In this document: piece after piece, positions 9,450-17,441 of the stretch
Position numbering within the stretch: position 1 is the first letter of the stretch
How the letters are laid out: each line of letters begins with the position of its first letter
NCBI GenBank assembly: GCA_030041295.1
Contig: JASHOD010000053.1
Span: 62,001 to 126,000, forward strand
Direction: 5' to 3'
Length of the DNA stretch: 64,000 nt
From: Nitrososphaerales archaeon
Lineage (GTDB): Archaea > Thermoproteota > Nitrososphaeria > Nitrososphaerales > CADDZS01
Position numbers and translations under genes: made by a program
Notes under the pieces: generated by a model
What the model was told of the DNA's origin: nothing
The model's database searches: none
The model's input: the letters and a program-made list of their open reading frames with translations, nothing else

Positions 9450-10298
9450 TTAAAGCGAGTGCCCTATTTCTTTCGCAACAGTTTCTATGGTTCGTAGACT
9501 ATCGTCAGACTTGGCCTTCTCTCCCAGAGTAAAATAGTTCATTCCTGATTGGATGTAGTCTTCAATATCCCTCCGAAGTTTCGTCAAATCAGTTGAATTG
9601 ATCAAAATTGTAAAAACGAATTTTTGCTCAGTGATGTCTTTTCTTCTCCTCAACTTCTCTACTATTTTGTTCTTCATAATAGAATACTGATCCGGTTTAG
9701 GATAGCTTTCGTCAAACCATCTTGGTCCAATAGGCATCCAGCCCTGCCCGTATTCGCCGGCCATCCTCAAACTTTGTGACAAATGTCCTCCGAACCAAAT
9801 CGGAGGATGCGGTTTTTGAACAGGCTTTGGTTCGATTACTGCACCTTCGGATCTAAGATATTTTCCTTGAAAATTTACTGCTCCCTCATTCTTCGTCCAC
9901 AATAGTTGCATTAGTTGAATTGCTTCTTCCGTGAATGCAATTCTCTCTTTGGTTTCATACCATTTTGAATAACCATCAAATTCTGGCTTGAACCAACCAA
10001 ATCCAGCTCCCAGAATCACTCTACCATTAGATAGGTTGTCAACGCTAGAGATAGATTTGGCCAAGATCGCCGGCTGTCGGAATGGAATTGGAGTAACGCA
10101 AGTCCCAAGACGGATGCGACTGGTCTTCGCCGCAAGATAAGGGAGAAACGACCATACATCAATGTGATTGTTTGAATCGGGCAACATGAAGTGATCGGTT
10201 ACTAAAAACGAGTCGTACCCTAAATCATCCGCCAAAACTGCCATCCTTTCAAGCCGCGCCGGCTCAGCGCGGCCCGATACCGCAAGTCCAAATTTCAT
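9450..10298 (-). CDS. Luciferase-like (LLM) F420/flavin-dependent oxidoreductase
   Basis: The 282-residue protein has the LLM-class barrel: D-D-L-G-Y-D-S near residue 30, V-T-D-H-F, I-R-L-G-T-C-V-T-P, then N-G-R-V-I-L-G-A-G-F-G-W, and later P-P-I-W-F-G-G-H. These are the hallmarks of bacterial-type F420-dependent TIGR03619-like oxidoreductases. Family members use F420 or FMN to reduce or oxidise alcohols, aldehydes or enones. It is on the same strand as the isomerase gene, 20 bp upstream of it, so they probably form one transcript. The ATG start fits the family N-terminus (M-K-F-G-L). Substrate is unknown. Confidence 0.85.
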   Translation of the reverse strand: MKFGLAVSGRAEPARLERMAVLADDLGYDSFLVTDHFMLPDSNNHIDVWSFLPYLAAKTSRIRLGTCVTPIPFRQPAILAKSISSVDNLSNGRVILGAGFGWFKPEFDGYSKWYETKERIAFTEEAIQLMQLLWTKNEGAVNFQGKYLRSEGAVIEPKPVQKPHPPIWFGGHLSQSLRMAGEYGQGWMPIGPRWFDESYPKPDQYSIMKNKIVEKLRRRKDITEQKFVFTILINSTDLTKLRRDIEDYIQSGMNYFTLGEKAKSDDSLRTIETVAKEIGHSL

Positions 10299-10431
10299 GG
10301 TTGTGTTCCTTCCTTCTCTTAAGAGCTTCTAGCTACCAAGCATGCCACTTCGGGTTCGTCGCCTTTTTGGCCGTCATCTAATTTTTTGATCAAATCTGGT
10401 AAAATAAGCTTATCAGAAGCTTTTCTTTCCT

Positions 10432-11442
10432 TTGGAATTAGCCCAACAAATGCCAAAGAAAAAAGCAGAGATCACAGCGAATCTCGGGGAAAACGATTAC
10501 GATCCGTCAGAGTTTGTTGAAGCCACAGTACTTGCAGAAGAGCTTGGATTTACTACAGCATGGTTCGGTGATCATATTTTTCCTTGGTATCACTCTGGGA
10601 AGAGATCGTCCTTTGTTTGGTCAGTGATGCCCGTTGCTCTAGAAAAGACGTCACGAATTAGTGTCGGTCCTTTCGTAACAGTGCCTACCGGAGCGAGATA
10701 TCATCCAGCGATCATTGCGCAAGCGGCCGCGACGCTTGACAATATGTACCCAGGAAGAATATTGCTTGGGGTAGGATCTGGCGAAGCACTGAATGAGAGA
10801 CCCTTCTGGAACGGTAAGTGGCCAAACTGGGAAGAGCGTATGAACAGAGTCACGGAAGGTGTCGAGTTAATCAGAAAGCTCTGGAATTCAAAGAAACCCT
10901 TTCGCTTTGACGGCAAGTACTTTTCTTCAGATTTCTATTTCCTCTACACCAAACCGAGGAAGAAAATACCCGTTTTTATTTCAGCAATCGGTAGGAAGGC
11001 AGCTTACCTAGCTGGCATGAACTCAGATGGGTTGATCACAATAGCTCCAAGAAACAACGTTCAGAAACTGAAAGACGAAATTCTCCCCGCATACAAAGAA
11101 GGCAGGCGAAAATCGATGAGAAACGGCCTTGGAAAAATATGCATAGAATTAGCCTTTACATTTCAGGATGCTCGTGAAATTGTCAAAAGCTCTTGGAGGA
11201 CGCTAGGGATAATGAACAAGGATTCTTGGAGTCTTCCTGATCCTATCGCAGTTGAAAAAGCAGGAAGAAATATTACCGCAGATGACGTCAAATCAAAGAC
11301 TCATCTTTGTAAGAATTGGAACGAAGTAGTTAATGTAGTCGAGCAATATGTCGAAATCGGTGTCAATGAAGTCTCCATTTACACCGGATGTAACGAGAAA
11401 TTCTTGAGAGATATTTCGAAGAACCTGCTAAGTGTTTTCTAA
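10432..11442 (+). CDS. F420-dependent glucose-6-phosphate-dehydrogenase-like oxidoreductase
   Basis: The 336-residue product is close to mycobacterial-type FGD in layout. The D47-H48 pair and W52 fall in F-G-D-H-I-F-P-W, and E118 lies in G-V-G-S-G-E-A-L-N-E. In FGD the equivalent His, Trp and Glu (H40, W44, E109) are the catalytic or F420-contact residues. The C-terminal D-P-I-A-V-E-K-A segment also aligns with FGD. Such enzymes oxidise a sugar phosphate and reduce F420. The longest frame starts at TTG 10432; ATG at 10450 (M-P-K-K-K) is an alternative. It is divergent from the LLM gene. Whether the substrate is glucose-6-phosphate cannot be told from the sequence alone. Confidence 0.82.
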   Translation: MELAQQMPKKKAEITANLGENDYDPSEFVEATVLAEELGFTTAWFGDHIFPWYHSGKRSSFVWSVMPVALEKTSRISVGPFVTVPTGARYHPAIIAQAAATLDNMYPGRILLGVGSGEALNERPFWNGKWPNWEERMNRVTEGVELIRKLWNSKKPFRFDGKYFSSDFYFLYTKPRKKIPVFISAIGRKAAYLAGMNSDGLITIAPRNNVQKLKDEILPAYKEGRRKSMRNGLGKICIELAFTFQDAREIVKSSWRTLGIMNKDSWSLPDPIAVEKAGRNITADDVKSKTHLCKNWNEVVNVVEQYVEIGVNEVSIYTGCNEKFLRDISKNLLSVF

Positions 11443-11581
11443 ACTATGAGAGAAAGTTTTTTCTCCGTTCCCCCATTTTGTAAGGACTCTATTGGGAAAA
11501 AAGATCAACCTCCAGACTGGAGTAATATTAGATTAGACTAGATACGTCGTGTGTTTTCTCGGGAAGCCAGTCAGTCGTTCA

Positions 11582-11932
11582 TTAGTTACCTTCGTCAAGA
11601 TACGGCGAAATCATCCGATAGAACAGCGAGGACAATCTCCTTGGAATCTTTCGGATGAGATCTACTTGTTCTTTGTTTGCTTCTAGTCCAAGATTTTTCT
11701 CACAATATTCTAGAGCCTCAACCTGCTTCTTGTCCTGAATTAGGAAAGCTTCGCTATGATCCTTCTGCGAAACTTGGAACCAATTCTTGCAGTTCGAGCA
11801 ATAGAAAAAATCCCAGTCCAAAGTCGACGTGATACGAGTTGCTGACACTTCAAAACCAAGAGCCGAGCAGACCCGACAGTCTGTCATAATATCCTTTGAG
11901 AATTTGTAATCAAAGCCGCCGATTCTTTCCAA
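11582..11932 (-). CDS. Small zinc-ribbon protein, function unknown
   Basis: The 116-residue product has two C-x2-C pairs, C-R-V-C near residue 19 and C-S-N-C near residue 45, joined by a strand-rich linker, as in a rubredoxin-like or ribbon zinc site. The C-terminal half is helical and charged. The start could be TTG 11932 or the ATG at the M-T-D-C position (codon 16). I do not recognise the family. It stands alone between the FGD-like and PLP-enzyme genes. Confidence 0.55.
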   Translation of the reverse strand: MERIGGFDYKFSKDIMTDCRVCSALGFEVSATRITSTLDWDFFYCSNCKNWFQVSQKDHSEAFLIQDKKQVEALEYCEKNLGLEANKEQVDLIRKIPRRLSSLFYRMISPYLDEGN

Positions 11933-12151
11933 CTTTCATTCCACTTCCCGAGGTTACAGCTGAGATCATTTTCCATTTACGAAAAGTTTTCTCTCAATCG
12001 AGATTTACTTAGGCTAAATTGCCCCCTGCTAGACCAACTTTTATTTCTAAATTATATTCGATTCATCTCAAGATTCTTTATTAGGTCTGTTTTCTGATTT
12101 ATTCTGTCAAGGTTTCTTTCTTTGTTGTCTCTACTCACAGAAGTCTCTCCA

Positions 12152-13300
12152 ATGATTCAAGAGGCCTATGAGAAAGCTTGCACTCTTTACGGTTCATCGA
12201 TTGGAAAAAACCCAAACGAGCTCGTTACTCCTGCGTTAATTTTGGATCTCTCTTTATTGAAGCAAAACCTTGCACTAATGAATGGTCTTATGAGAGATAA
12301 ACCTGCAAAGCTTAGAGCTCACATCAAAGTCCACAAGAGTCCACACATCGCTCGAATGCAGGTTGAAGCTGGAGCTGTTGGAGTCGGAACTGCTACAATT
12401 TGGGAAGCCGTTATTATGTCAAGAGCAGGAATTTCTGATGTATTTGTGATCAACGAGGTTGTGGGAGCCGAGAAAACCAGGGTCGCTGCTCGACTCGCTC
12501 ACGAAACTGATCTCAAGGTCGCAGTTGACAACGATTCGAACGTTAACGAGCTATCAAAGGCAGCGGAGAAAGAGAAGAGTAAAATTGGCTGCTTGATTGA
12601 AATTGACACCGGGATGGGACGTTGCGGAGTTTCTTCGGCCAACGAAGCTTTGAAACTCGCTGAAAGAATTGTGAGAATGCCTGGTTTACGATTCGAAGGA
12701 TTAACTGGATATGAGGGCCATTGTTCTTTGGAATTTCACAAAGCAAAACGGGAATTCATGGCTCGAAAGGCGATGGACTATTTCGTCGGAGTGGCCGACT
12801 ATCTCGCAAAAAATGGGATATCCTGTCCCATTATTTCCGCAGGTGGTACAGCGACTTGGGAACTCACCGCATCAAATCCGCGAATCACAGAGATTCAGCC
12901 AGGATCATATGCGGCGATGGACGGGTACCATTCAGGGTTTGATCCAAGGTTCAAGCAAGCAACGACGGTCCTTGCTACCGTGATCAGTCGAAAGTCGGAC
13001 CATATAGTTACTGACGCAGGAAAGAAAACTGTAGGAGGATCCCAAGCTATTCTGAAAGATTATGATTACCCAATCCACCGCTATGACGAAGAACACGGTA
13101 TATTCGACATCTACGATCCCTGTCCCTTGAAGGTCGGCGACACTGTCGAGCTATCTCCGGGCTACACGCCTTTTGCGGTAAGCTATTTCGACGTATACAA
13201 TGTCGTCGAAAACCGGAAAATCGTGGACATTTGGCCTATACTTCCACGAGGGCCGGAACATGGAGGATTGTTAAATTTGTTCAACGAACGAGCTTCGTAA
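12152..13300 (+). CDS. D-threonine-aldolase/alanine-racemase-fold PLP enzyme
   Basis: The protein (about 382 residues from ATG 12152; a TTG at 12122 would add ten) has an N-terminal PLP barrel. It carries the H-x-K Schiff-base motif (A-H-I-K-V-H-K) and the G-G-T-A-T-W loop expected of the DSD1/D-threonine aldolase family. These enzymes cleave or dehydrate D-3-hydroxy amino acids and need a metal near the C-terminus. That metal motif (H-x-C or H-x-D after P-N) reads P-G-Y-T-P here, although E-E-H-G about 20 residues before is kept. Activity may therefore be altered or metal-independent. It stands convergent with the OsmC-like gene, one base from its end, and near the amino-acid permease, which suits D-amino-acid or hydroxy-amino-acid metabolism. 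Confidence 0.8.
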   Translation: MIQEAYEKACTLYGSSIGKNPNELVTPALILDLSLLKQNLALMNGLMRDKPAKLRAHIKVHKSPHIARMQVEAGAVGVGTATIWEAVIMSRAGISDVFVINEVVGAEKTRVAARLAHETDLKVAVDNDSNVNELSKAAEKEKSKIGCLIEIDTGMGRCGVSSANEALKLAERIVRMPGLRFEGLTGYEGHCSLEFHKAKREFMARKAMDYFVGVADYLAKNGISCPIISAGGTATWELTASNPRITEIQPGSYAAMDGYHSGFDPRFKQATTVLATVISRKSDHIVTDAGKKTVGGSQAILKDYDYPIHRYDEEHGIFDIYDPCPLKVGDTVELSPGYTPFAVSYFDVYNVVENRKIVDIWPILPRGPEHGGLLNLFNERAS

Positions 13301-13301
13301 A

Positions 13302-13835
13302 TTAAAGCGCAGTCTCTATTTCGTTAACGAACAGCCTTCTTTTTATTGGAACACATTTAGCCAAAGTCGCAACCATCGGGGATCTTCGATGAGTTAACTG
13401 AAGTAATTCGACAATTTTTTGCGGAGAAGCATTTGTGGTTATTCTTGTTACGATGGAAATACTCTGAATTGAAGAGTTCGTACCGTCCATCTCGAATAAT
13501 CCCTTACGATCCCATCTAGCTTCGACTGTGGTTTCAAGAGAGTCAAAGTCCACGTTATTTGTCGCAGCTTGTCTCGCGAATAACACGTTGTCGGCAAATC
13601 CAACAGAAGCCACAAATAGTGCGGAGGGGGATGGTCCCGAGCCGGCTCCTCCTACAGCTTGACTCTCGTCCGAGCGTACTACAAGACTGTCCCATTTCGC
13701 TTCAGATGCTTGCGGTCCAACCATTTTTGCGACAGCAATAGTCGGTCGAATTGATTTTGCCGGGTCATTTTGAGATCCAAGTTCATCAGCTAGTTTCTCT
13801 ACCCCTTGCTTTAGCTCTTTGGATACTAACGTCAA
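13302..13835 (-). CDS. OsmC-like protein lacking both redox cysteines
   Basis: The 177-residue product has the OsmC/Ohr fold pattern: G-S-G-P-S-P-S-A-L-F-V-A-S at about 66-77, then the helix and the E-A-R-W-D strand, then T-H-R-R-S-P-M-V near 148-155. In OsmC and Ohr two cysteines reduce organic peroxides. Here the first site reads V-G-F-A and the second reads S-P rather than C-P. A later Cys (C161) does not match either site. The protein is thus probably not a peroxidase of the usual type. The TTG start at 13835 is the first one available. Its 3' end lies next to the PLP-enzyme stop. Confidence 0.7.
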   Translation of the reverse strand: MTLVSKELKQGVEKLADELGSQNDPAKSIRPTIAVAKMVGPQASEAKWDSLVVRSDESQAVGGAGSGPSPSALFVASVGFADNVLFARQAATNNVDFDSLETTVEARWDRKGLFEMDGTNSSIQSISIVTRITTNASPQKIVELLQLTHRRSPMVATLAKCVPIKRRLFVNEIETAL

Positions 13836-13881
13836 CGTCCAAGAGCCACCGGTAATCTACGGTTAATCTTCTTAAAGCAAC

Positions 13882-15468
13882 TTACTCTGGAGGGATTTCT
13901 TTCAAAACATGCATTAGATCTATTGATCTACGTTTGAAATAGAAGTACCGTGCAAAGTAAATCACGATAGCTGAGGCAAAGATACCTGTTAGCAATTCGA
14001 TGGAACCGGGCGAGTGAGGCCCGATTGCAGTGTTAGTAACTGACCAATAGAATGTTGTACCCATTACCCCTATTGTAAGAGCGCCGAAAACAGGTAATAG
14101 CCAACGACCGCCTGGAAGTCCCCTCGCCAAGTCTTTCCTGACAAATGGGAAGACTATTGCGCCTATCCCCAGCGCAACCCAAACTATTGTCCATATTGTT
14201 ACGGTATTCAGAAGCTGAGTCCAGTAAGTAGTGTATATTGTCAGATAGGTCAGTGCCGCTGATAACACTAAGACAAGTGCAGTTGCTTTTAGAGGCATAT
14301 GCAATCTAGGATTCACATCAGAGAAAAATGTAGGAAGAACTCTATCGAATGAGAAAGCGAATACATACCTTGTCGCGCAAAGAGCCAGACCAGCAGCCCA
14401 CCAGAAATTGAAAATTAAGAAGCCGAAGCCTACGAATGTTGACAGGTACTTGTTACTCAGAACCGCAGGAATAAAGAGTGGAGACCACGGAGAAGCGAGT
14501 GGAAATTTACCCAAATTTGCGAGGCCAAAAGCTGCTTGGACGAATTGATAGCTTTCTGCTCTTACCACGAAGTAAAGACCGACACAGTCAATAATTCCAC
14601 AAATGGCCAGTGCGACTAAAACTCCCCATAACATACTTCGCTTTGCATTTCGCACTTCGCCGGAAACATAGGTAGAATAATTGAAGCCATTGAAAAGCAA
14701 AACACCAAATGGGACAGCTAGCAAAGTTGCACCCATAGCAACTGGTGTATATGGAATAGAATTGCTTTGAGCTAGGGAAATAATTCCAGAATAAGTGACC
14801 GCCCCCCCAGTCATGGCGCTTAAGCCGGATTGAAAAGATGCATTAGTCGCGGAAGCAAATGCTATTATGAAAATTGTTGTCGCGAGGAAAATTAAGACGG
14901 CGAGTGCTATCATGATCCTGCTGTATATCTTGGGACCAAAGCTGATAATCAAAATCGCAACAACAACGACGAGCATCGTAGTGAGGAAAACATTTGTCGT
15001 GCTATTTGCAAACGTCTCACCCCAAGTGACCAAGCCAGAGTCATGCCACGTGTAACCCCATGAAACGGCAACATCGGGAAAAACGACGTAAGGTTCTGTA
15101 GTAGAAGCGCTTGCGAGCAGTGTAACAAAAGAAATGAACATAGCCCAACCACCAACAAACCCTAAAACAGGGTTGACGCTGCGACCCAGCCAGATGTAAT
15201 CACCACCCGATCTGGGCATATGACTAGAGAAGATGTAGTACATCACTCCTAACGGTATCATGAAAAGCAAACCGAGCAAAGCAGAAGTGACAAAGTTAGC
15301 TCCAGGACCGCTTGGGGCCACATAACCAATCTGAGAAGAAATCCCAAAAAGCGTTGGACCCGTTACAGCAAGACTAAGAATAAGAGCGTCAACCCAAGTG
15401 AAAGATCTGACAAGTCCTGTCGCGTCTCTTGCAAAGGTTGTCGGCTTAGGCGAAGCTTCCTTGGCCAT
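13882..15468 (-). CDS. APC-superfamily amino acid permease
   Basis: The 528-residue protein has about 12 hydrophobic membrane segments and the family's N-terminal region, where a helix breaks at S-L-A-V-T-G-P-T. A conserved M-P-R-S-G-G-D-Y follows the second helix, typical of amino acid/polyamine antiporters. It would import or exchange amino acids across the cytoplasmic membrane. The ATG start (M-A-K-E-A-S) is followed by a short basic N-terminus. It is on the same strand as the OsmC-like gene, 46 bp upstream. The substrate is unknown; the nearby D-threonine-aldolase-like gene hints at a hydroxy amino acid. Confidence 0.85.
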   Translation of the reverse strand: MAKEASPKPTTFARDATGLVRSFTWVDALILSLAVTGPTLFGISSQIGYVAPSGPGANFVTSALLGLLFMIPLGVMYYIFSSHMPRSGGDYIWLGRSVNPVLGFVGGWAMFISFVTLLASASTTEPYVVFPDVAVSWGYTWHDSGLVTWGETFANSTTNVFLTTMLVVVVAILIISFGPKIYSRIMIALAVLIFLATTIFIIAFASATNASFQSGLSAMTGGAVTYSGIISLAQSNSIPYTPVAMGATLLAVPFGVLLFNGFNYSTYVSGEVRNAKRSMLWGVLVALAICGIIDCVGLYFVVRAESYQFVQAAFGLANLGKFPLASPWSPLFIPAVLSNKYLSTFVGFGFLIFNFWWAAGLALCATRYVFAFSFDRVLPTFFSDVNPRLHMPLKATALVLVLSAALTYLTIYTTYWTQLLNTVTIWTIVWVALGIGAIVFPFVRKDLARGLPGGRWLLPVFGALTIGVMGTTFYWSVTNTAIGPHSPGSIELLTGIFASAIVIYFARYFYFKRRSIDLMHVLKEIPPE

Positions 15469-15559
15469 ATCTCTTCTGGAGAGCTCCGGTTGGCTGATAA
15501 TATATTAACGTTGTGCGATTTAGTAAGAAATAGTCAGAAATGAAGAAGATGATAATTCA

Positions 15560-16321
15560 ATGCAGAGATTAAAGGGCAAGTCAGCAATAGTTACCGGATC
15601 AAGCAAGGGAATAGGCGCTGCCATCGCAAAAGCCTTCGCTCTCGAAGGAGCAGATGTCCTGATCAACTATAACAAGTCACAGGCCAAGGCACTCAAGCTT
15701 GTAAACACTCTAAGTAACGATTCACAGGTAAAAGGCAAAATATCCTCTTACAGAGCAGACGTTTCCAATATTAGGCAGTCGAAAGCGCTAGTCGCAAGAG
15801 CCCTAAGAGAATTTGGGAAGATTGACATCCTAGTGAACAACGCCGGGATACTTCTCTCAAAGGAGTTCCCTGAAACAAAAGAGAAGGATTTTGATCAAAC
15901 AATGAACGTGAATTTGAAAAGTGCTTTCTTTCTCTGCCAGGCAGTTGCCCCGTTTATGCTCAAGCAGAAACACGGCAAGATAATCAACATCTCATCGGTT
16001 TCGGCTCTGGCACAGCGTTCTGGTCTCACCTACGTTGACTATGTGTCATCAAAGGCAGGAATGATTGGACTAACTAGGTCTCTAGCTGTCAACTTGGGTC
16101 CTTACATCAATGTGAACGCGATCTGCCCCGGGACAATTGAAACGGATATCATTTCATGGATGCCCAAACAAATCAAAAATACCATGGCTAAGGAATCGCT
16201 TCTCAATAGACTTGGAAAACCTGAAGACATTGCAAACACATCTGTCTTTCTTGCGTCCGATGAATCGAGTTTCATCACTGGAGAAATCATCACAGTCGCG
16301 GGAGGACGGGGAATGCGTTGA
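15560..16321 (+). CDS. Short-chain dehydrogenase/reductase (FabG-like)
   Basis: The 253-residue SDR has the NAD(P) motif T-G-S-S-K-G-I-G-A-A near residues 12-21, N-N-A-G near 93, the catalytic Ser in I-S-S-V-S-A, and Y-x3-K (Y-V-S-S-K). The C-terminal P-G-T-I-E-T-D and G-E-I-I-T-V-A-G-G are standard. It oxidises an alcohol or reduces a ketone using NAD(P)H. It is the first gene of a tight run with a 2-hydroxyacid dehydrogenase and an LsrK-type kinase, and so probably acts on the same sugar or polyol. ATG start. Specificity is not visible. Confidence 0.88.
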   Translation: MQRLKGKSAIVTGSSKGIGAAIAKAFALEGADVLINYNKSQAKALKLVNTLSNDSQVKGKISSYRADVSNIRQSKALVARALREFGKIDILVNNAGILLSKEFPETKEKDFDQTMNVNLKSAFFLCQAVAPFMLKQKHGKIINISSVSALAQRSGLTYVDYVSSKAGMIGLTRSLAVNLGPYINVNAICPGTIETDIISWMPKQIKNTMAKESLLNRLGKPEDIANTSVFLASDESSFITGEIITVAGGRGMR

Positions 16322-16355
16322 GGAAGAAGATTCTGTGGAGTGGAAAGAAAATAAA

Positions 16356-17420
16356 ATGAAAATGCTTGTTGTCGGAGACTCTTTTGTCTTGGTTGACGAT
16401 TTCAAGAAAGCCTTCTCGACCATAACTAAAACGAATTCTGTTCGATTTATTGAAATGAATGAACAGGAAAAACTAGTTCCTTCCACTCCTTCTGAAAAGA
16501 GCATCCGAGAGTATCTTGGAAGCCCAAAACAATTGATCGAAGAATTGAAGGCTGATCAGGAAATGGAGTGCATCGTCGTTCACGGGGCGCCTGTGACGGA
16601 GGAAGTTATGGATGCAGGACCTAAACTAAAGCTAATCGGATGCGCGAGGGGAGGTCCTGTGAATATCGACATTCAAGCGGCTACAAGAAAGGACCTTCCT
16701 GTGGTTTGCTCGCCAGGCAAGAACTCAGACGCTGTAGCTGACCTGACTATAGCTCTTATGATCATGTTATCCAGAAATCTAGTGAGGGCCATTGACCATG
16801 TCAAGAGGACCAAGATTGTCGGTGCGGATAATTTCGAGGGGAATCAATTCTTCGGTCATGAGCTCGGTGGCAAAACTCTTGGACTCGTGGGTTATGGGCG
16901 CGTTGGCTCAAAAGTAGCTAAGAGGGCATTGGCTTTTGGAATGAATGTCTTAGTTTACGACCCCTTTCTCGACAAATCAATGATCGAGTCCCCCGGAATT
17001 TCAGTAAGCGATCTTGATTCTTTGATTTCAAACTCCGATTACATCTCGCTTCATGCGAGAGAGTCGAAGGAAAACGAGAATCTCTTCTCCGAAAAACAAT
17101 TCAAAAAGATGAAACAGAGTGCCTATTTCATCAATACAGCTAGGGCGAGTATGGTCGACGAGAAGGCTCTCTATGATGCGCTAAAGACAAAGAAGATTGC
17201 GGGAGCAGGCATGGACATTGTTAGATACGATTCAAATCGACCCGTGAATCCTTTAGTTGAACTTGACAATGCAATTGTAATGCCCCATATAGGCGGAGCG
17301 ACTTTTGAAACCACAACAAAGGGGGCGGACATTGTGGCAAAGCAACTCGAAAGGTACCTGTCAGGACTAGACCTGCAAACAGTCATCAATCCTGAAGCAA
17401 TGTTGAAGAAAAAGAAATAG
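16356..17420 (+). CDS. D-2-hydroxyacid dehydrogenase (phosphoglycerate-dehydrogenase-like)
   Basis: From ATG 16356 the product has 354 residues. The dinucleotide motif is G-Y-G-R-V-G-S in the middle of the protein, followed by D-P-F at the adenosine-binding strand. Catalytic residues fit the family: Arg in C-A-R-G-G-P, Glu in N-E-N-L-F-S-E, and His in M-P-H-I-G-G. Such enzymes interconvert 2-keto acids and D-2-hydroxy acids with NAD(P). It begins 34 bp after the SDR and ends 21 bp before the kinase, so the three look like an operon. A GTG at 16335 is an alternative start. The longer frame back to 16137 overlaps the SDR and is unlikely. Confidence 0.85.
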   Translation: MKMLVVGDSFVLVDDFKKAFSTITKTNSVRFIEMNEQEKLVPSTPSEKSIREYLGSPKQLIEELKADQEMECIVVHGAPVTEEVMDAGPKLKLIGCARGGPVNIDIQAATRKDLPVVCSPGKNSDAVADLTIALMIMLSRNLVRAIDHVKRTKIVGADNFEGNQFFGHELGGKTLGLVGYGRVGSKVAKRALAFGMNVLVYDPFLDKSMIESPGISVSDLDSLISNSDYISLHARESKENENLFSEKQFKKMKQSAYFINTARASMVDEKALYDALKTKKIAGAGMDIVRYDSNRPVNPLVELDNAIVMPHIGGATFETTTKGADIVAKQLERYLSGLDLQTVINPEAMLKKKK

Positions 17421-17441
17421 TGCACGGCGAAGACTCTGCCT

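Noticed and set aside
16137-16355. Upstream extension of the 2-hydroxyacid dehydrogenase
   Set aside because: It lies inside the SDR gene and its translation does not match the family.
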